From Cinclus cinclus (lineage: Eukaryota; Chordata; Aves; Passeriformes; Cinclidae): a DNA stretch of 64,000 nucleotides. Under the pieces are notes generated by a model. That model saw nothing but the letters and a program-made list of their open reading frames with translations, did not search any database and was not told where the DNA came from. The stretch spans positions 1,215,201-1,279,200 of the forward strand of contig NC_085071.1 in the NCBI RefSeq assembly GCF_963662255.1. Reading direction: 5' to 3'. Numbering within the stretch: the first letter of the stretch is position 1; the number at the start of each line of letters is the position of its first letter. The position numbers were made by a program, and so were the translations under genes. Of this stretch, positions 1 to 11,600 are shown in pieces.

Positions 1-481
1 TTTGGCTGGGAAGGGATGGGACAGCACAGGGAGGTCATGGCATTGCCACAGTGCCAAAGGTGGCCTGGCTGCTCAGGAAGGAACAACAGAATCAGTGTGT
101 CCAGACAGGGGCTGGACTAGCTGAGGAAAATAAGATTTAGACATTGAAAAAGTCATTATTTCAAGATGAAACTACAGATTTCTATCTCAGCTCTCATTTT
201 TTCCGAGTGTATGACTGTGTGGAGCTGACAAAGCTGTGGATTTCTGCAGGCATTGGGAGCAATCTGCTTGATAAAAGAGTGTGGGTTTGACTGCCCAAAT
301 AACAACCCCTGAGCAGGGGCAGGGACTGCCCAGGGCTGCTCTGAACACACCTGGATGGGGCTGGGAGAGGCCAAGGCAGGCAGTGAAAGTGCAGCCCCCA
401 CACGGATGCAGGGCTGGGGACAGCAGGGAAATCCTCCCTGCACAGAGCCAAACACAGGGAGAACACAGGGAACACAGGGTG
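1..481. other. Unannotated sequence, no gene seen
   Basis: No splice-bounded coding stretch, tandem array or recognisable transposon was seen here. Short chance ORFs overlap on both strands. The segment ends where a CR1 tail begins. Confidence 0.5.
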
Positions 482-590
482 ATCTTAGAGTCCCAGACAG
501 GTCAGGGCTGGAAGGGACCTTAAATCCCACCCAGTGCCACCCCTGCAATGACAGGGACACCTCCCACTGTCCCAGGCTGCTCCCAGCCAC
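482..590 (-). mobile_element. CR1 LINE 3' tail, 5'-truncated
   Basis: On the plus strand this reads as the reverse complement of a CR1 3' untranslated tail: the GGGCTGGAAGGGACCTTAAA block, then the block containing CAGGGACACCTCCCACTGTC, then GGCTGCTCC. Only about 110 bp remain, so it is a severely 5'-truncated insertion, the usual state of CR1 copies. Its truncated end at 590 abuts the shared flank that begins at 592. It carries no coding sequence. Confidence 0.85.
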
Positions 591-591
591 A

Positions 592-760
592 ATTGCACAA
601 GAAATCAGAAGGTTCATCCTTGAGGGGTTCAGGCTGTTGTGTTCATTTTTCCAGCTGTTGGGAATATTTTTGCTTCTGGGAAACTTAAATCATGTGGCAG
701 TGTTGTGAAATGTCCATGTCCCTCTGCTCTCCCACACTTCATCCATCCTCACATAATCCC
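592..760 (-). repeat. Non-CR1 flank shared with 12371-12540 (inverted)
   Basis: About 169 bp lying 3' of the CR1 at 761-1106 (reading the minus strand). It matches the reverse complement of 12371-12540 with about four mismatches by eye. I do not recognise it as a named repeat. It may be a duplicated single-copy flank, a CR1 3' transduction, or part of an unrecognised composite repeat. Confidence 0.75.
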
Positions 761-1106
761 AGGATGGTTTGGGTTGGGAGGGATCTTAAATCTCATCCAG
801 TGCCACCTCCAGGGACACCTCCCACTGTCCCAGGCTGCTCCAGCCCCAGAGTCCAACCTGGCCTTGGGCACTGCCAGGGATCCAGGGACAGCCACAGCTG
901 ATCTGGGAATTCCATCCCAGCCCTGCCCACCCTGCCAGGGAACAATTCCTTCCCAAGATCCCACCCAGCCCTGCCCTGTGGCAGTGGAAGCCATTCCCTG
1001 TGTCCTGTCCCTCCGTGCCTTGTCCCCAGTCCCTGTCCAGCTCTCCTGGAGCCCCTTCAGGCCCTGCCAGGGGCTCTGAGCTCTCCTGGAGCCTTCTCTT
1101 CCCCCG
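761..1106 (-). mobile_element. CR1 LINE 3' tail, young subfamily
   Basis: A CR1 3' region in antisense orientation: GATGGTTTGGGTTGGGAGGG at the 3' terminus, then the CCTTGGGCACTGCCAGGGAT and GGGAATTCCATCCCAGCCCT blocks, extending to the CTGGAGCCTTCTCT block near 1099. Compared with the copy at 7690-8007 it lacks a short piece after the GTGCCACC block, a deletion shared with the copy at 11998-12370. No ORF2 coding sequence remains. Confidence 0.92.
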
Positions 1107-1714
1107 GCTGATGGACCTGGAGTGGCCAAGGAAGGAAGAACCATCAGCCAGCTTTACAGGTTGAGCCAGGAGGACTCATTTGCTCCCCCAGATTCTGGGG
1201 GTTTGCAAAGCTCCCCTCCCTTTCCAGGAGCTGCTCTTCCCTACAAGGGCAGGATTTGTCCTTTAGCACAGGAGAAAGCAGAGACCTGTTTGAATAATCG
1301 TTTTCAAGGCTCTTTGGTAATGCTGCATAATTTAAAATACAAATTCAAAGATTCTGTTAAACAAAATTGTTTTTTTTAAAGGAAAAAAACCACCAACTTT
1401 TTCTTTGGGAAATTGGAGGGGATAAAAAAGTAATTGCAGACCCAAGGGAAAGTTTTACTTCCAGCTTGAGCACTTTCAAAAGTGATCATAAAAATAATGG
1501 TGAATTCTAAGCAAGGCTGCTGCAGGCTGGAAAATGGAAAAGTTTCATTTTAGCGCTTTCCAAGGGGACACATCGAACTCTTCCTGAGCACAGCCAGAAA
1601 GCACAAGGCACTTAGCAGGAGAGGGATGGGTTTGCTCGAGATTTCAATCAGGCACTCGATGTTTTGCAGCAAGAAAGAAAGAAGTTTTTTTACTCCATTG
1701 AATCATCTCAGAAG
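1107..1714. other. Unannotated sequence, no gene seen
   Basis: Moderately AT-rich, apparently single-copy sequence between a CR1 tail and the CpG island. No splice-bounded ORF or repeat unit was recognised. Confidence 0.45.
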
Positions 1715-2245
1715 TAGCTGAGCCCGCCGGGCTGTGCCCAGGATTGGAGCTCTGCCGGCGCCACCGGTCCGGAGATGTCTCGGCTCTGCTCAGGGCTGGG
1801 GGGGGGGGAATGAAGCTCGCCTTTTCCAGCCTTTCCCAGCCTTTCCCAGAGAATTCCCGAGCCCTTTCCCCGGGGACGGGCGCTGCTGTTGCAGAGAGGG
1901 AGCCGGAACTTTTCTGGGGCATGTGCTGCCCTCCCCGGCACTCGAACACGGCCGCACTGCTGAAGACGCTTGGCGCTGATGGGAGGCTTTGCTGTGGGAC
2001 AGGGCGATGATCAGTGTCCTTCTGTCGGGGGCCGGCGCTGCTGCCGCATAATCCCCGCTAATTCCGTGTCACGCTTTGTGTCCCTGCGAGCGCAGCCGAG
2101 CCTTTGCCTCTGCCTTTGCCTCTGCCTTTGCCTCTGCCTGTGCCCCTCCTGAACCGCTCCCGACCCAGCCCTGCCGTCCCTGGCCTGCCCCGCGCACCGA
2201 GGTGACAATCAAAGCGTGCCTGTGACACACAGGGCTGCGCTCGAC
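1715..2245. promoter_or_regulatory. CpG island, possible promoter or first exon
   Basis: About 37 CpG dinucleotides in roughly 510 bp by hand count, in GC-rich sequence (observed/expected near 0.75). The flanks are almost free of CpG. In birds such islands usually mark promoters of housekeeping genes or lncRNAs. No start codon followed by a convincing ORF was found on either strand. A candidate donor-like GAGGTGACAA lies near 2200. The island contains a 12 bp tandem repeat at 2101-2146. Promoter function is inferred from composition only. Confidence 0.5.
2101..2146. repeat. 12 bp tandem repeat inside CpG island
   Basis: Nearly four copies of CCTTTGCCTCTG. The array reads through open in one frame on each strand (alternating Leu-Cys on the plus strand), which makes short chance ORFs. 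Confidence 0.9.
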
Positions 2246-2406
2246 ACCGAGGGACACAGAGGGGCTGGCACAGCTCCCCTGCAGCCTCTGGACAAACCTT
2301 CCGTGGCTGTGCAGGGCATAGGGAGAGCAGGCAGGGCTCAGCTCCAGGGTTTCCAGCTGGATGTGCCTCAGTTTCACCATCTGCACAGCAAAGAAGATCT
2401 CACCCA

Positions 2407-2740
2407 TCACAGAATCCTGGAATGGTTCGAGGTGGAAGGGACCTTAAAGCTCATCCCATGGCAGGGACACATTCCACTGGCCCAAGCTGCTCCCAGCCCT
2501 GTCCCACCTGGCCTTGGGCACTGCCAGGGATCCAGGGGCAGCCACAGCTGCTCTGGGAATTCCATCCCAGCCTTGCCCACCCTCCCAAGGAACAGTTCCT
2601 CCCCACTGTCACATCCATCCATCCATCCATCCATCCATCCATCCATCCATTCATCCATCCATCCATCACTGCCCTCTGGCAGCAGGAAACCATTCCTCCT
2701 TTTCCAAAGTCCCTTTCCAGCCTCTTTTCAATCAGCTTTC
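2407..2740 (-). mobile_element. CR1 LINE 3' tail interrupted by CATC microsatellite
   Basis: Antisense CR1 tail starting at CACAGAATCCTGGAATGG, followed by the CCTTGGGCACTGCCAGGGAT and GGGAATTCCATCCCAGCC blocks. The expected continuation (CTGGCAGCAGGAAACCATTCC, then AGTCCCTTTCCAGC) resumes only after the microsatellite at 2612-2667. The array therefore expanded within, or inserted into, the element. Confidence 0.85.
2612..2667. repeat. (CATC)n microsatellite
   Basis: About 14 tetranucleotide units with one imperfect unit (CATT). It sits inside a CR1 tail. Confidence 0.97.
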
Positions 2741-2745
2741 AGATC

Positions 2746-4689
2746 TGAACAGTTCATTTCTGCTTCCTAAGTACAAGTGGGGTTGAATGAAACAGCCACA
2801 GCAAGCTGTCCCTGCAGCTCTGAAGAGGAAATGCAGCCAAAATGAACTCAGGGATTTACATCCCTGCAGCGAAGCCGCTGCTGCAGAGTGAACATCTGGG
2901 TTTATTGTCTCACATCACATCATGGAATTCCATTCCCCCATTAATTTCAGATGAATATTTGAAGAGCCTTTAGCAGAAAGGAGACCCTGCACTGGAACCT
3001 CTGGAGTTACAGGGCTCATGATCTTTGCTTTCTGTTGACAGCTCTGAAAAAACACAGGAAAAACTGAACCACAAAGGACTTTCAGAACTTTTTGGCAAAT
3101 AGAAAATGAGTTTAATAAAAGCCATCACTGATGTGTGGCAGTAAACAAATGAAGTGGTCCTTCTCATGCGCCCCCAGCTCTGATAGGGTTTAAGGAATTC
3201 CAAATTCTGGATAGGAATTCCAAAGCCAGGGGTTACTTCACTTTCCCCAAGTGATTCCTATTGCTTGGAAGCCCTTGCCATGAGGCACCTCAGTTCAGGG
3301 GAGGCTGCTGCCACCTTCCCCATGGAGAGCACGGAAGGCCAAGCCCAGAGAAAGCAGAAATATTTCCACACCACCAAATCTGTGCTTTTCTCCCTATCAG
3401 TAGGTCCCAGCTCAGAAATGTCCCGATGTGCTCCAGGCAGCTCAGTTCCCCAGTGCAAGTGCCTTTCCCTGGGTCAGGGGGGCCAGACCCTGAGTGGAGG
3501 TATCCAAAGTGCCAGAAAAGTGCCAGAGAGGAGGGGAAGGTGTGACCTCTATGGGGTCAGAGAGATCAGGGATCTGTCCAAAGGCACTCCCTGGAGCTCT
3601 AGGGCAGCCCTGGCCGCCTGTCCCAGCCCAGCCTGGGGGGGTGGGGGGGTGCACCTCCAGCATCTTTCCCAGCTCTTCAGAGACTGATGGGGAGATTTTC
3701 CATGATTGTCTCACTCCACTCCAGCACTAATGGGGGGAAGATTTAATGCAGTGATATCACTTTAATGTGGAGACCATAAATAAAGCTCTTATAACTCCCT
3801 CATTACATCTGCATTGCACCCATTAGCCATTCATTCCACACGAGGCTCTGCACAACGACAGCCCCATTCCAGAGGGCTGCCCATGCCACCAACCTGAGCT
3901 CGGAAGTTGGGAAAAAAAAGAGGAAGGGAGGTTTGAGACTGGCTCCAGACCTGGGCATCTCATGGGGATCCAGGATATATCCACATAATCCAGGAACTTC
4001 CTGGCACTTAAAAACCAAATGTGTCGGGCATTTTGTTGCGAGGAATAAAAGGTTCCATCCATTCCCACTGTCTGTGGCACCACTTGAAAGCACCGTGGAT
4101 CAGCTCCAGAGCTCTCTGAGCCCGATGAGGATCTCTGCATCCTCACCAGAGTAAAAGCAGCTCCGTCACTCCGGGCAGATAAAAGCAGCTGGGTGGGACT
4201 CTGGGGGCATTCCAGAGGAGGAGGAGGATTCCTGGTCCCGTGTGGATCAGATGGAGTGCTGGTGACAGCGGTGGGAGCATGGACTGTGCAAACTCCTCCA
4301 GAGCGCCTCTGTTGTTGAAGCTGAGCAAGCAGTGGGGTGTGCTGTGCCCGGAGGTCTCACATTTCACACTGGTTTCATTCAGTGTTGCAGAGAACACAAA
4401 CCCCACATGCCAGCTCTGGCTGCGGGGTGTCGGGCCGGCTCCAGGCTGATGTAATCCGTTAGCACTTGCCAGGCAAAAATACTCTTTCCAAAGCAAAAGT
4501 GGTGTCGAAAGGAGCGAGTGAGAGGCTGGATGTAAAAATACCAGTGCTCTGACTCTGCCTGAACTTTGCTCCAGTTCTCTGCAATGACAAAATCCTGAGG
4601 AAATGGGGATGAATCCAGCCAATGCTTCCATGTCCACAAGTGCTCAGGGAACAGGATCCGTCCAAGCTCCGAGCCAGCGCTGTGGGTTT
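2746..4689. other. Unannotated sequence, no gene seen
   Basis: Single-copy-looking sequence. AT-rich patches occur near 3090-3150 and 3735-3815. The latter includes a perfect 12 bp palindrome, AGTGATATCACT, at 3750-3761. No splice-bounded exon was recognised. Confidence 0.4.
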
Positions 4690-4812
4690 GGAATCACAGA
4701 ATTTCCTAAGCTGGAAGGGACCCACCAGGACCATGGAGCTCCTTCAGTCTTCCCTGGGCAGGGAGATGCTTCAGGCCCTCCTCATCCTCACAGCCTCCAT
4801 GGGACCATCCTC
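4690..4812 (-). mobile_element. CR1 LINE 3' fragment, older subfamily
   Basis: GAATCACAGAATTTCCTAAG followed by CTGGAAGGGACCCACCAGGA is the typical reverse complement of a CR1 3' end. It is more diverged from the other copies here and decays beyond about 4810. It directly precedes the minisatellite at 4849. Confidence 0.75.
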
Positions 4813-4848
4813 ACTGTCTCTGTCCCCAGCTGAGCTGGGAGATGAAAG

Positions 4849-5102
4849 TGAACCATCAGAGGGGTGAAGAAGAACCTTCAGGGATGAAGGAAAACCATCA
4901 GAAATGAAGATGAACCACCAGAGTGATCAAGTGAACCCTCAGAGATAAAGGAGAACCTCAGAGATGAAGGGGAACCGTCAATGGGATGAAGATGAATGAT
5001 CAGAAGGATGAAGATGAGCCATCAGAAAAGCAAAGATGAACCATCAGAGATGAAGGGGAACCATGAGAGATGAAGGGGAGGTATCAGAAAGATGAGGTGA
5101 AC
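4849..5102. repeat. Degenerate 20-22 bp minisatellite, about 12 units
   Basis: Repeated variants of TGAACCATCAGAGATGAAGG. Units of 19-23 bp can be lined up twelve times in a row, with substitutions and small indels. The high divergence suggests an old array. It is purine-rich on the plus strand. Confidence 0.9.
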
Positions 5103-7689
5103 TTTACTCCTCACTCTGTGCAGGGTTTCTGACCAGTTTTCTGACTTTAAGTTTTGGTTTAACTGGGGTAACTCAGGAGAACCCCACAGGCTTCTCTACA
5201 GCCAGAGAGAGCCCAGGCCCAGAGATGGACCCAGGGATCCATGGATGGAAGACACAGATGTTGATGTTCATAATTTTAATGTTAAAACCTTGGGTTTGAA
5301 CGGGAAGGCAGAACATGAGTCAACCCCCCCAAAGCTGCAGCAAATGGGGAATTCCACCAAAGGCTGGGATGGTTGTAAACAATTAGGGCCAATGTTCCTC
5401 CCTAAGCAGTGCCACTGAAGCTGGATGCAGCTAATTTCCAGCTGGGAAAAGGGGAAATGGAAAAAAAAAAAAAGGATGCTAAGCACACAACCAACAGAAT
5501 TAAACTGAGAATTAATTTCATCCATTATAACTGATTGCTGTAAATTAAAACTAGAAGAATATAATTGGTAGCATGTTGCTTTTAGTGTTTCCTCCAGATT
5601 AAGGAAATTAGATTTTTTTTATTAGGAGCACTAAACTCCTCTGCCGTGCTCCCGTGCCTCCAGCAATGTGCATCTTTCCTGATTCCTGATTCCTGATGGG
5701 TGGCACATTGGGCTTTGGGGACAGCAGCATTTCCTTCACTGGGGCTCAAATCCTGAGCTAATCCTGCAGGTGTGAGCTGGGTTTGAGGCTTCCCAGGGGA
5801 CAGGGAGGTGTTCTCTGATCCTGGGATCCTGCAGGGCAGGATCATCATTCCCACTGTGCTCCTCCAGAGAGACTCCTGCTCCACTGCTGGAGAAGCTCTC
5901 CAGCTCCAGGAATGGGCACATACCCATGACAGCAATCCCTTGCTCCCAAGGACAAGAAGAAGCTCCTTGGATTCCATTTGTGCAGCAGGTTGGGATGATT
6001 GTGGTGGTGTCTTCAGCTCCTCTTCGGTTCCATGAAGCAATGCCAGGAAAACCTTTGCTGTGCTCTCAGGAGCAGGCAGAGGTTGGGGTGAATCCCTCCT
6101 GCTGATTCCACTTCTCTCTGCAAAATCCCTTTGGGGGTCCTTCATCCCTTCATATACAGGAACCCAGAGTATGAAGCTGCCACCCCAACAGAGTGGGAGA
6201 GCAGAGCCTCAGGGGTTAAACTTCCTCCCTCTCCCTTCTCCAGGGATGTTTCCTGCAAGGAGTAAAGCCTTGGAAAGACCCCACTTGGTGCTGGAGCTGA
6301 TTTCAGGAAATTGAGTGCTGGGCTGGCTGTTCTGTTTTCCTCAGAGGATATTTTTGTGCATTTATTTAATTAATTCCTTCTGCTTACATAAGGGTAGTAA
6401 GATTTCTTTTGCATGTCTGCAGTGCTCCTTTCCTCACCAAGCTCCAACCCCTTCGGCAGGAGCAGGAGTCGCCTGGACAGAGCTTGGTGAGGCCACCTCC
6501 CACCCGAGCTGAATACCTGGTGCCTTCTTGGGCCAGGATCAAAGGCCGCCAGCTCCAGTTAAACCTGCAGGGAGCTCAGATGATATCATTCCATCCAGGA
6601 ACGAGCTGTGCACTTGGGTTTGACACCTTGGACTTCTCAGAGGTGCTGAAGGATGCTGGGCGAGCACAGGAGTTCAAGGCATGGCATTCCCAACACTCCT
6701 GAGAGGCAGCAGCTCCAGGAAGGCAAAATCCTCATGGAGCTGAGGGAGAGGGAGGAGTGCCACCTACTGCAGCTCCTGCCTCAGAATGCTCCGGCTCCAG
6801 CGAAAATAGAAACTTCTTGTTTTGTAGTTGGAAACATAAAGGAAAGGGAAAAAAGGAGGGGGGAAGGGGGCGTGGAGAGGAGCAACCTAAAAAAAGGAAT
6901 TTGCTGAATGGTATTTTGTGCCAGCTCCGTGTTTATAAATAGCCCCAGTGACAGTGCTCTTTGCACGACGAATTTCGAATATTTCTGATCAGCAAAGAGT
7001 TTGAGCTGCAAATAACAATAAATGGGGGAAATGTGTATAAATAAAAGGCATTAAAAACCCATTCTGTGTGGGATCAGCAACACATCTTGAAGCCTACATC
7101 AAAGGGACTCAATTAGCAGACACATTTTCTAATTACATGTTCTAATTTACAACAAATCCGGGTTTCTAATGAAGCCTTGATTATTGGTGCAGATGGTGAG
7201 GACTGGACCCAGCATTCCGCACTCGCTGCCAGTGCCAAGGCAACCACCTGATGCTCCTTCTCCCACTCTGCCCAGACACCTCCAATTTTTGTTTCCCCAA
7301 TTCCCCAGGAATTTCCCTGAGCCCAAAGGTGCCTAAGTGAGCAACTGGTGAAAGCAGGGGTAGGAAATTGTCACTGTGGGATGAAACAGCAACCAAAGCA
7401 CCTCCACAGTCATTCCATGGCTGTGAATATTTGTCCTTTGCAATCCTGCAAGGCACAGGCAGAGGCAGGGAAAGGGATTCTCTCCAGCAGAGCCCTCAGG
7501 TGCTCGCCCAGGCGTTATTTCTAATTACAGTGTTCCCTCTCCGCTCCCCCTGAGTATTATTTGCCATTTTTGGGTGGTAATCTCTCCAAATGAGATGAAT
7601 GCTGTGCCTTGGGGTTGATTTCTGAGCTGGTGGCTGGGACAGTTCTGAGGGAAACAGGGCTGGGAGCAGCACAGCTGAGATCAGGGAAT
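5103..7689. other. Unannotated sequence with an AT-rich block
   Basis: No exon or transposon was recognised. The part at about 6955-7195 is AT-rich with repeated ATTA/TAAT cores and stands out from its GC-rich surroundings. It could be a conserved non-coding element, which cannot be shown without alignment. A short pure A run lies near 5460-5473. Confidence 0.4.
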
Positions 7690-8007
7690 CCCTGACTGGT
7701 TTGGATGGGAAGGGACCCTAAATCCCACCCAGTGCCACCCCTGCCATGGCAGGGACACCTCCCACTGTCCCAGGCTGCTCCAGCCCCAGTGTCCAACCTG
7801 GCCTTGGGCACTGCCAGGGATCCAGGGGCAGCCACAGCTGCTCTGGGAATTCCATCCCAGCCCTGCCCACCCTCACAGGGAACAATTCCTTCCCAAGATC
7901 CCACCCAGCCCTGCCCTGTGGCAGTGGAAGCCATTCCCTGTGTCCTGTCCCTCCATGCCTTGTCCCCAGTCCCTGTCCAGCTCTCCTGGAGCCCCTTCAG
8001 GCCCTGG
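7690..8007 (-). mobile_element. CR1 LINE 3' tail, young subfamily
   Basis: About 318 bp antisense CR1 tail with the full GTGCCACCCCTGCCATGGCA block. From about 7791 to 8007 it looks base-for-base identical to the reverse complement of the copy at 11998-12370, including the diagnostic CCCTCACAGGG and CTCCATGCC. It ends abruptly at GGCCCTG, its 5' truncation point. Confidence 0.93.
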
Positions 8008-8206
8008 AAGTTGGATGGATTGAGTTCAGAGCCATTTTCACACCGCCAGTTAGAGCAGGGCACCGCTGCCCCTTCCAGCTCCTCTGACTCTGCTCTGGAG
8101 AGCTTTCAGTCTAAGCAAACACAACAAAGTGCTGGAAAAAGGGTGAACTGAGGCTTGGAAAGAGCACAGCCAGCCTGGATCTTTGGGACACCAGCAGGAA
8201 AATCTG

Positions 8207-8345
8207 CTTCCCTTCCCTTCCCTTCCCTTCCCTTCCCTTCCCTTCCCTTCCCTTCCCTTCCCTTCCCTTCCCTTCCCTTCCCTTCCCTTCCCTTCCCTTC
8301 CCTTCCCTTCCCTTCCCTTCCCTTCCCTTCCCTTCCCTTCCCTTC
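8207..8345. repeat. Pure (CCCTT)n / (AAGGG)n pentanucleotide tract
   Basis: About 139 bp of perfect CCCTT repeats, close to 28 units, with no interruption seen. The purity implies recent expansion. The strand asymmetry (all pyrimidine on plus) is the kind that can form triplex DNA, or G-rich structures on the minus strand. Overlapping ORFs here are artefacts of the repeat. Confidence 0.98.
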
Positions 8346-8388
8346 TGAAACAAAGCAAAGCAAACCAAATCTTTCCTTCCAGGGCTTT

Positions 8389-8545
8389 AAAAAAAAAAAA
8401 CAACAAAAAAAAACCCCACAACAAAACAAAAAACCAACAAAGCAAACAAACAAACAAAAAAACAAGACACCCCCCCAAAAAAAACCAACAACAACAACAA
8501 CAAAAACCAACAAAAACCAACCAAAACAAAACAAAAAACCCACAA
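8389..8545. repeat. A-rich low-complexity tract (AAC/AAAC type)
   Basis: Long A runs broken by single C residues and short AAC repeats, with no CR1 homology. CR1 has no poly(A) tail, so this is not a CR1 end. It may be a decayed poly(A) tail or a simple-sequence expansion. Confidence 0.9.
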
Positions 8546-8599
8546 CAACTTTTATTTAAGACATTTTTATGGCACTAACTGGCTGCATTGCTCTGTGTT

Positions 8600-8646
8600 A
8601 TCCTGGATCTATCCTGGATCCCATCCTGGATCTATCCTGGATCCCA
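8600..8646. repeat. Short ATCCTGGATC tandem repeat
   Basis: Four copies of an 11-12 bp unit, ATCCTGGATCT or ATCCTGGATCCC, in a row. Confidence 0.85.
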
Positions 8647-8649
8647 ATC

Positions 8650-11600
8650 CCATTAGCTTTTAAAGCTGCTCAATTCAAAATTCATCCCGAGTTCAGCCTG
8701 CCCAGAACTGCACCAGAACACAGACCCAGATCGGGTCTCCAGCCCAGGATCTGATCCCACCTTCAGCTCCCCTTTCCCAGCCAGGATGGAGCTTCCCAAA
8801 ATCCCAGCATCACAGCTGTATTTATATTTTTTAATGCTCCACTGACTTGTGCAAAAGCCCCAAAGGAGCCTCAGGGAGGGAAGAGCTGCACACTTACAGG
8901 TGAGACCAGGAGGTCTGGGTTGATGCAAAATAGAAAATAACCCTGCAAGACTCTGATTCCAATATCCCAACCACACCAGGAGTCATCTTTAATAACTCAG
9001 CCTGCAAGCCAGATCACAAAATCACAGGAACCCAGGACAAACTTGAGTGGAATTAAAGTGGCAGTGAGAAATAGCCAAGCAGGGCCTGGCTGCTGAATCC
9101 CATTCCCTGCTGCTGCAGCCCTGCAGAAACAGCTCATCCTGCAGGAACTCCCTGCCCAGCACTGCTGCTGCCTGCAGCAAGCTCCCAGGGAAATCCCTGA
9201 GGGCACCAGCCCCAGCTGGACTGAAGTGATGCCAATAAAGCAGCGAAGTCAGTGCAGGACTCATTCCCAAGGTGATTGGGACTGCACTGCTGTCCCAGAG
9301 TCACCTCCCACCCCTCCCAGCCAGGATCCATTCCCAAGATGTGGATCAGGCTGTGCCTGCTCCTTGCCACACTCCATAAAGGGCTCCAGAAGATATTTCA
9401 CTTGGAGAGGCTTCAGTTAAGCAGGATGAAGTGGCTGCTGCAGAAAGCTCCACAAAATAAAGATCAAGTCGGCAGAACCTGCAAATGCTGTTGAACACTG
9501 TGATTTGCCAACAAATCCCAGGAACCCTTCTTTGACTTCTGAGTGACGTTGGTGTGCCTTTGCCAGGAGGATCTCCCCTTGTCCAAGGGATTTCCCCTGA
9601 CCTGGCCATCATTCCCACTTCTCCCTAAGCTGGAGTCCAAGCCCTGCCAGGTGAGCCCGAGCTGAGATTCTGCTTCTCTGCAAATGAGGCAATTACTGAA
9701 GGACCACTAATTGGAAATCCTGCAAGCCCTGGGAGGATTAAAGCAGATTAATGTAGAAAGAAGAGCTGGGACAATCTCCTGCACTAGTGCAGGAGCTGCT
9801 GGCCCTGAGTGGCTGCACTGCCCAGGCTGGATCAGGGGCAGCAGCTTCTAGAGAAGGCTTGGAAGGATTGATTGTCTGATTTTACAGATAATGATCACTG
9901 CTCACAGATAAAAGGCTCCAAGGAAAGGCAGCATTAACGCAGGGGCAGAGTGGCCAATTAGAGGATACTCTCACACTCCAGCCTTTCCCGGCACACTGGG
10001 TTGCTTGGGTCCCTCTCCAGTGCTAAGGGCTCGGGAGTGTCAAGAGCTCTGGCTCTGTCTGCTCTTCTTCCAGCAGAGCTGTGTGACAGAGCCTGGGGAC
10101 ACACAGGGATCCCCGAGGTGGGGCTGGAGCACCTCAGGGGTCCCAGTGCTGCAGATCCATCCTGGTGTCCTTCCAGCTCTCCAGAGGGGAGCTGGAGCCT
10201 GGCCTGAGCCCAGCCACAGGGATTCAGGGATTCAGTGCCACTGGCAGAAGAAATTCCCTGTACAAGACTGAACTTTATTCCTCATCCAAATTATTGTTCA
10301 CACCAGGAGGGAATAACTTCTGAGAAATCTCCCAGAGCAGGATCCTAGACATCCCATGGCATCCCCCAAGTACTCCCAAGCACGGGAATGGCCTTTGCAG
10401 GGAATTCCAGGTGGCAGCTGCCAGGGCACAGGTAGGACAAGACAGAACAGACTCAGGGGCTTAATCCTGCTCTGGCTCCCTCGCTGCTGTGCCCAGGCTC
10501 CTTTTCCCACCCTTCTCCAGCCAGTGACAGCACTAGGGCAGTGCTGCTCTGACGGGGGTGGCAGAGGGGGCTCTGGATGGAACACAGCGAGGGATGCTGA
10601 GCACCAGGGGAGGCACAGGTGGGACCAGGGTGGTGCACAGGTGAAAGCACAGGTGAGATCAGGATGATGCTCAGGTGAGAGCACAGCTGGGCCTCTACCC
10701 CTGTGCAGACAGACCTACCCACCACAGCTGGAATTCATTGCCTGGCTCTTTCTGGGTCTGGAATTCCAGAGTTTGGGGCCGACCCCAGCCCTAATTAGCA
10801 TCAACTCTTGTGCAGTTTTTCATCTTCTGGGAGCTGGGCTGAGAATACCAACTCCATTTCCTTGAGTTTTTTTTTCCACCTGCTGCCAGGACCTGGATTT
10901 AAACCTGAGGAATTGGACTGGAGAAGCTCCGTAGCTCATTAATAATCTGTGGAGCCATTAAGAGCACTCAACAGAGATTTCACCACCATCCTTTTGCCAT
11001 TGCAGAGTGAATTACACGACCTTCCTCCCTGCTTTAGGGGAATGGCACAAGTGGCTTTTCCTGCACTTTTGTTAAGGAAACGGCCATGGATCCCATGCCA
11101 AGGGCACCGTTTAAATAACAATTATTAGAGAGTAGATGAGAAACCTCTTTTATCTTTGGCCTTGATTGTGTTATAGAACTGATACCTTTCCATCTCCATG
11201 GTTTAATTTACATATCAAAATAATTGCCTCCTAAATTCCACAGCTTGCTGCAGGCCTGGAGATAATCTGCCTTTCAAAGGCTGCTCAGGCCCCTGGATGA
11301 GCCCTGGGCACTGGGAGCTCTATGATGAAGCACAGAAATCCTTCAGGAAGGGTCGATATCTCTGAGTGGATGTGGATGTCTTTACCACAGTGACATGAAC
11401 CCCCACAATATCCTTTGCTTTTCATCGCCCCAGATCAATAGTGAAAAAAAAATACCCAAATCAACCAGCTTTTCCCTTTATTCTGGAATGAAAGTCGGTT
11501 TTGATGTGCTTCATTTTTGTTTGCCATGGAGAAAAGTTGGATCTCAGCCCTGCCTGCCCAGCTCATGAGAATTCTGGTCTGTGTGGCTGCCTCCAGGTCA

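Noticed and set aside
2360..2406. TGCCTCAGTTTCACCATCTG, reminiscent of a MIR SINE core
   Set aside because: Only about 20 bp match and no promoter boxes or flanking MIR sequence are present. Possible, but too short to annotate.
3750..3761. Perfect 12 bp palindrome AGTGATATCACT as an operator-like site
   Set aside because: A 12 bp palindrome is expected by chance in tens of kilobases and nothing nearby supports a function.
8050..8578. ORFs over the CCCTT and A-rich tracts
   Set aside because: The pentanucleotide has no stop in any frame. The peptides are simple Pro/Ser/Leu or Gly/Arg/Glu/Lys repeats.
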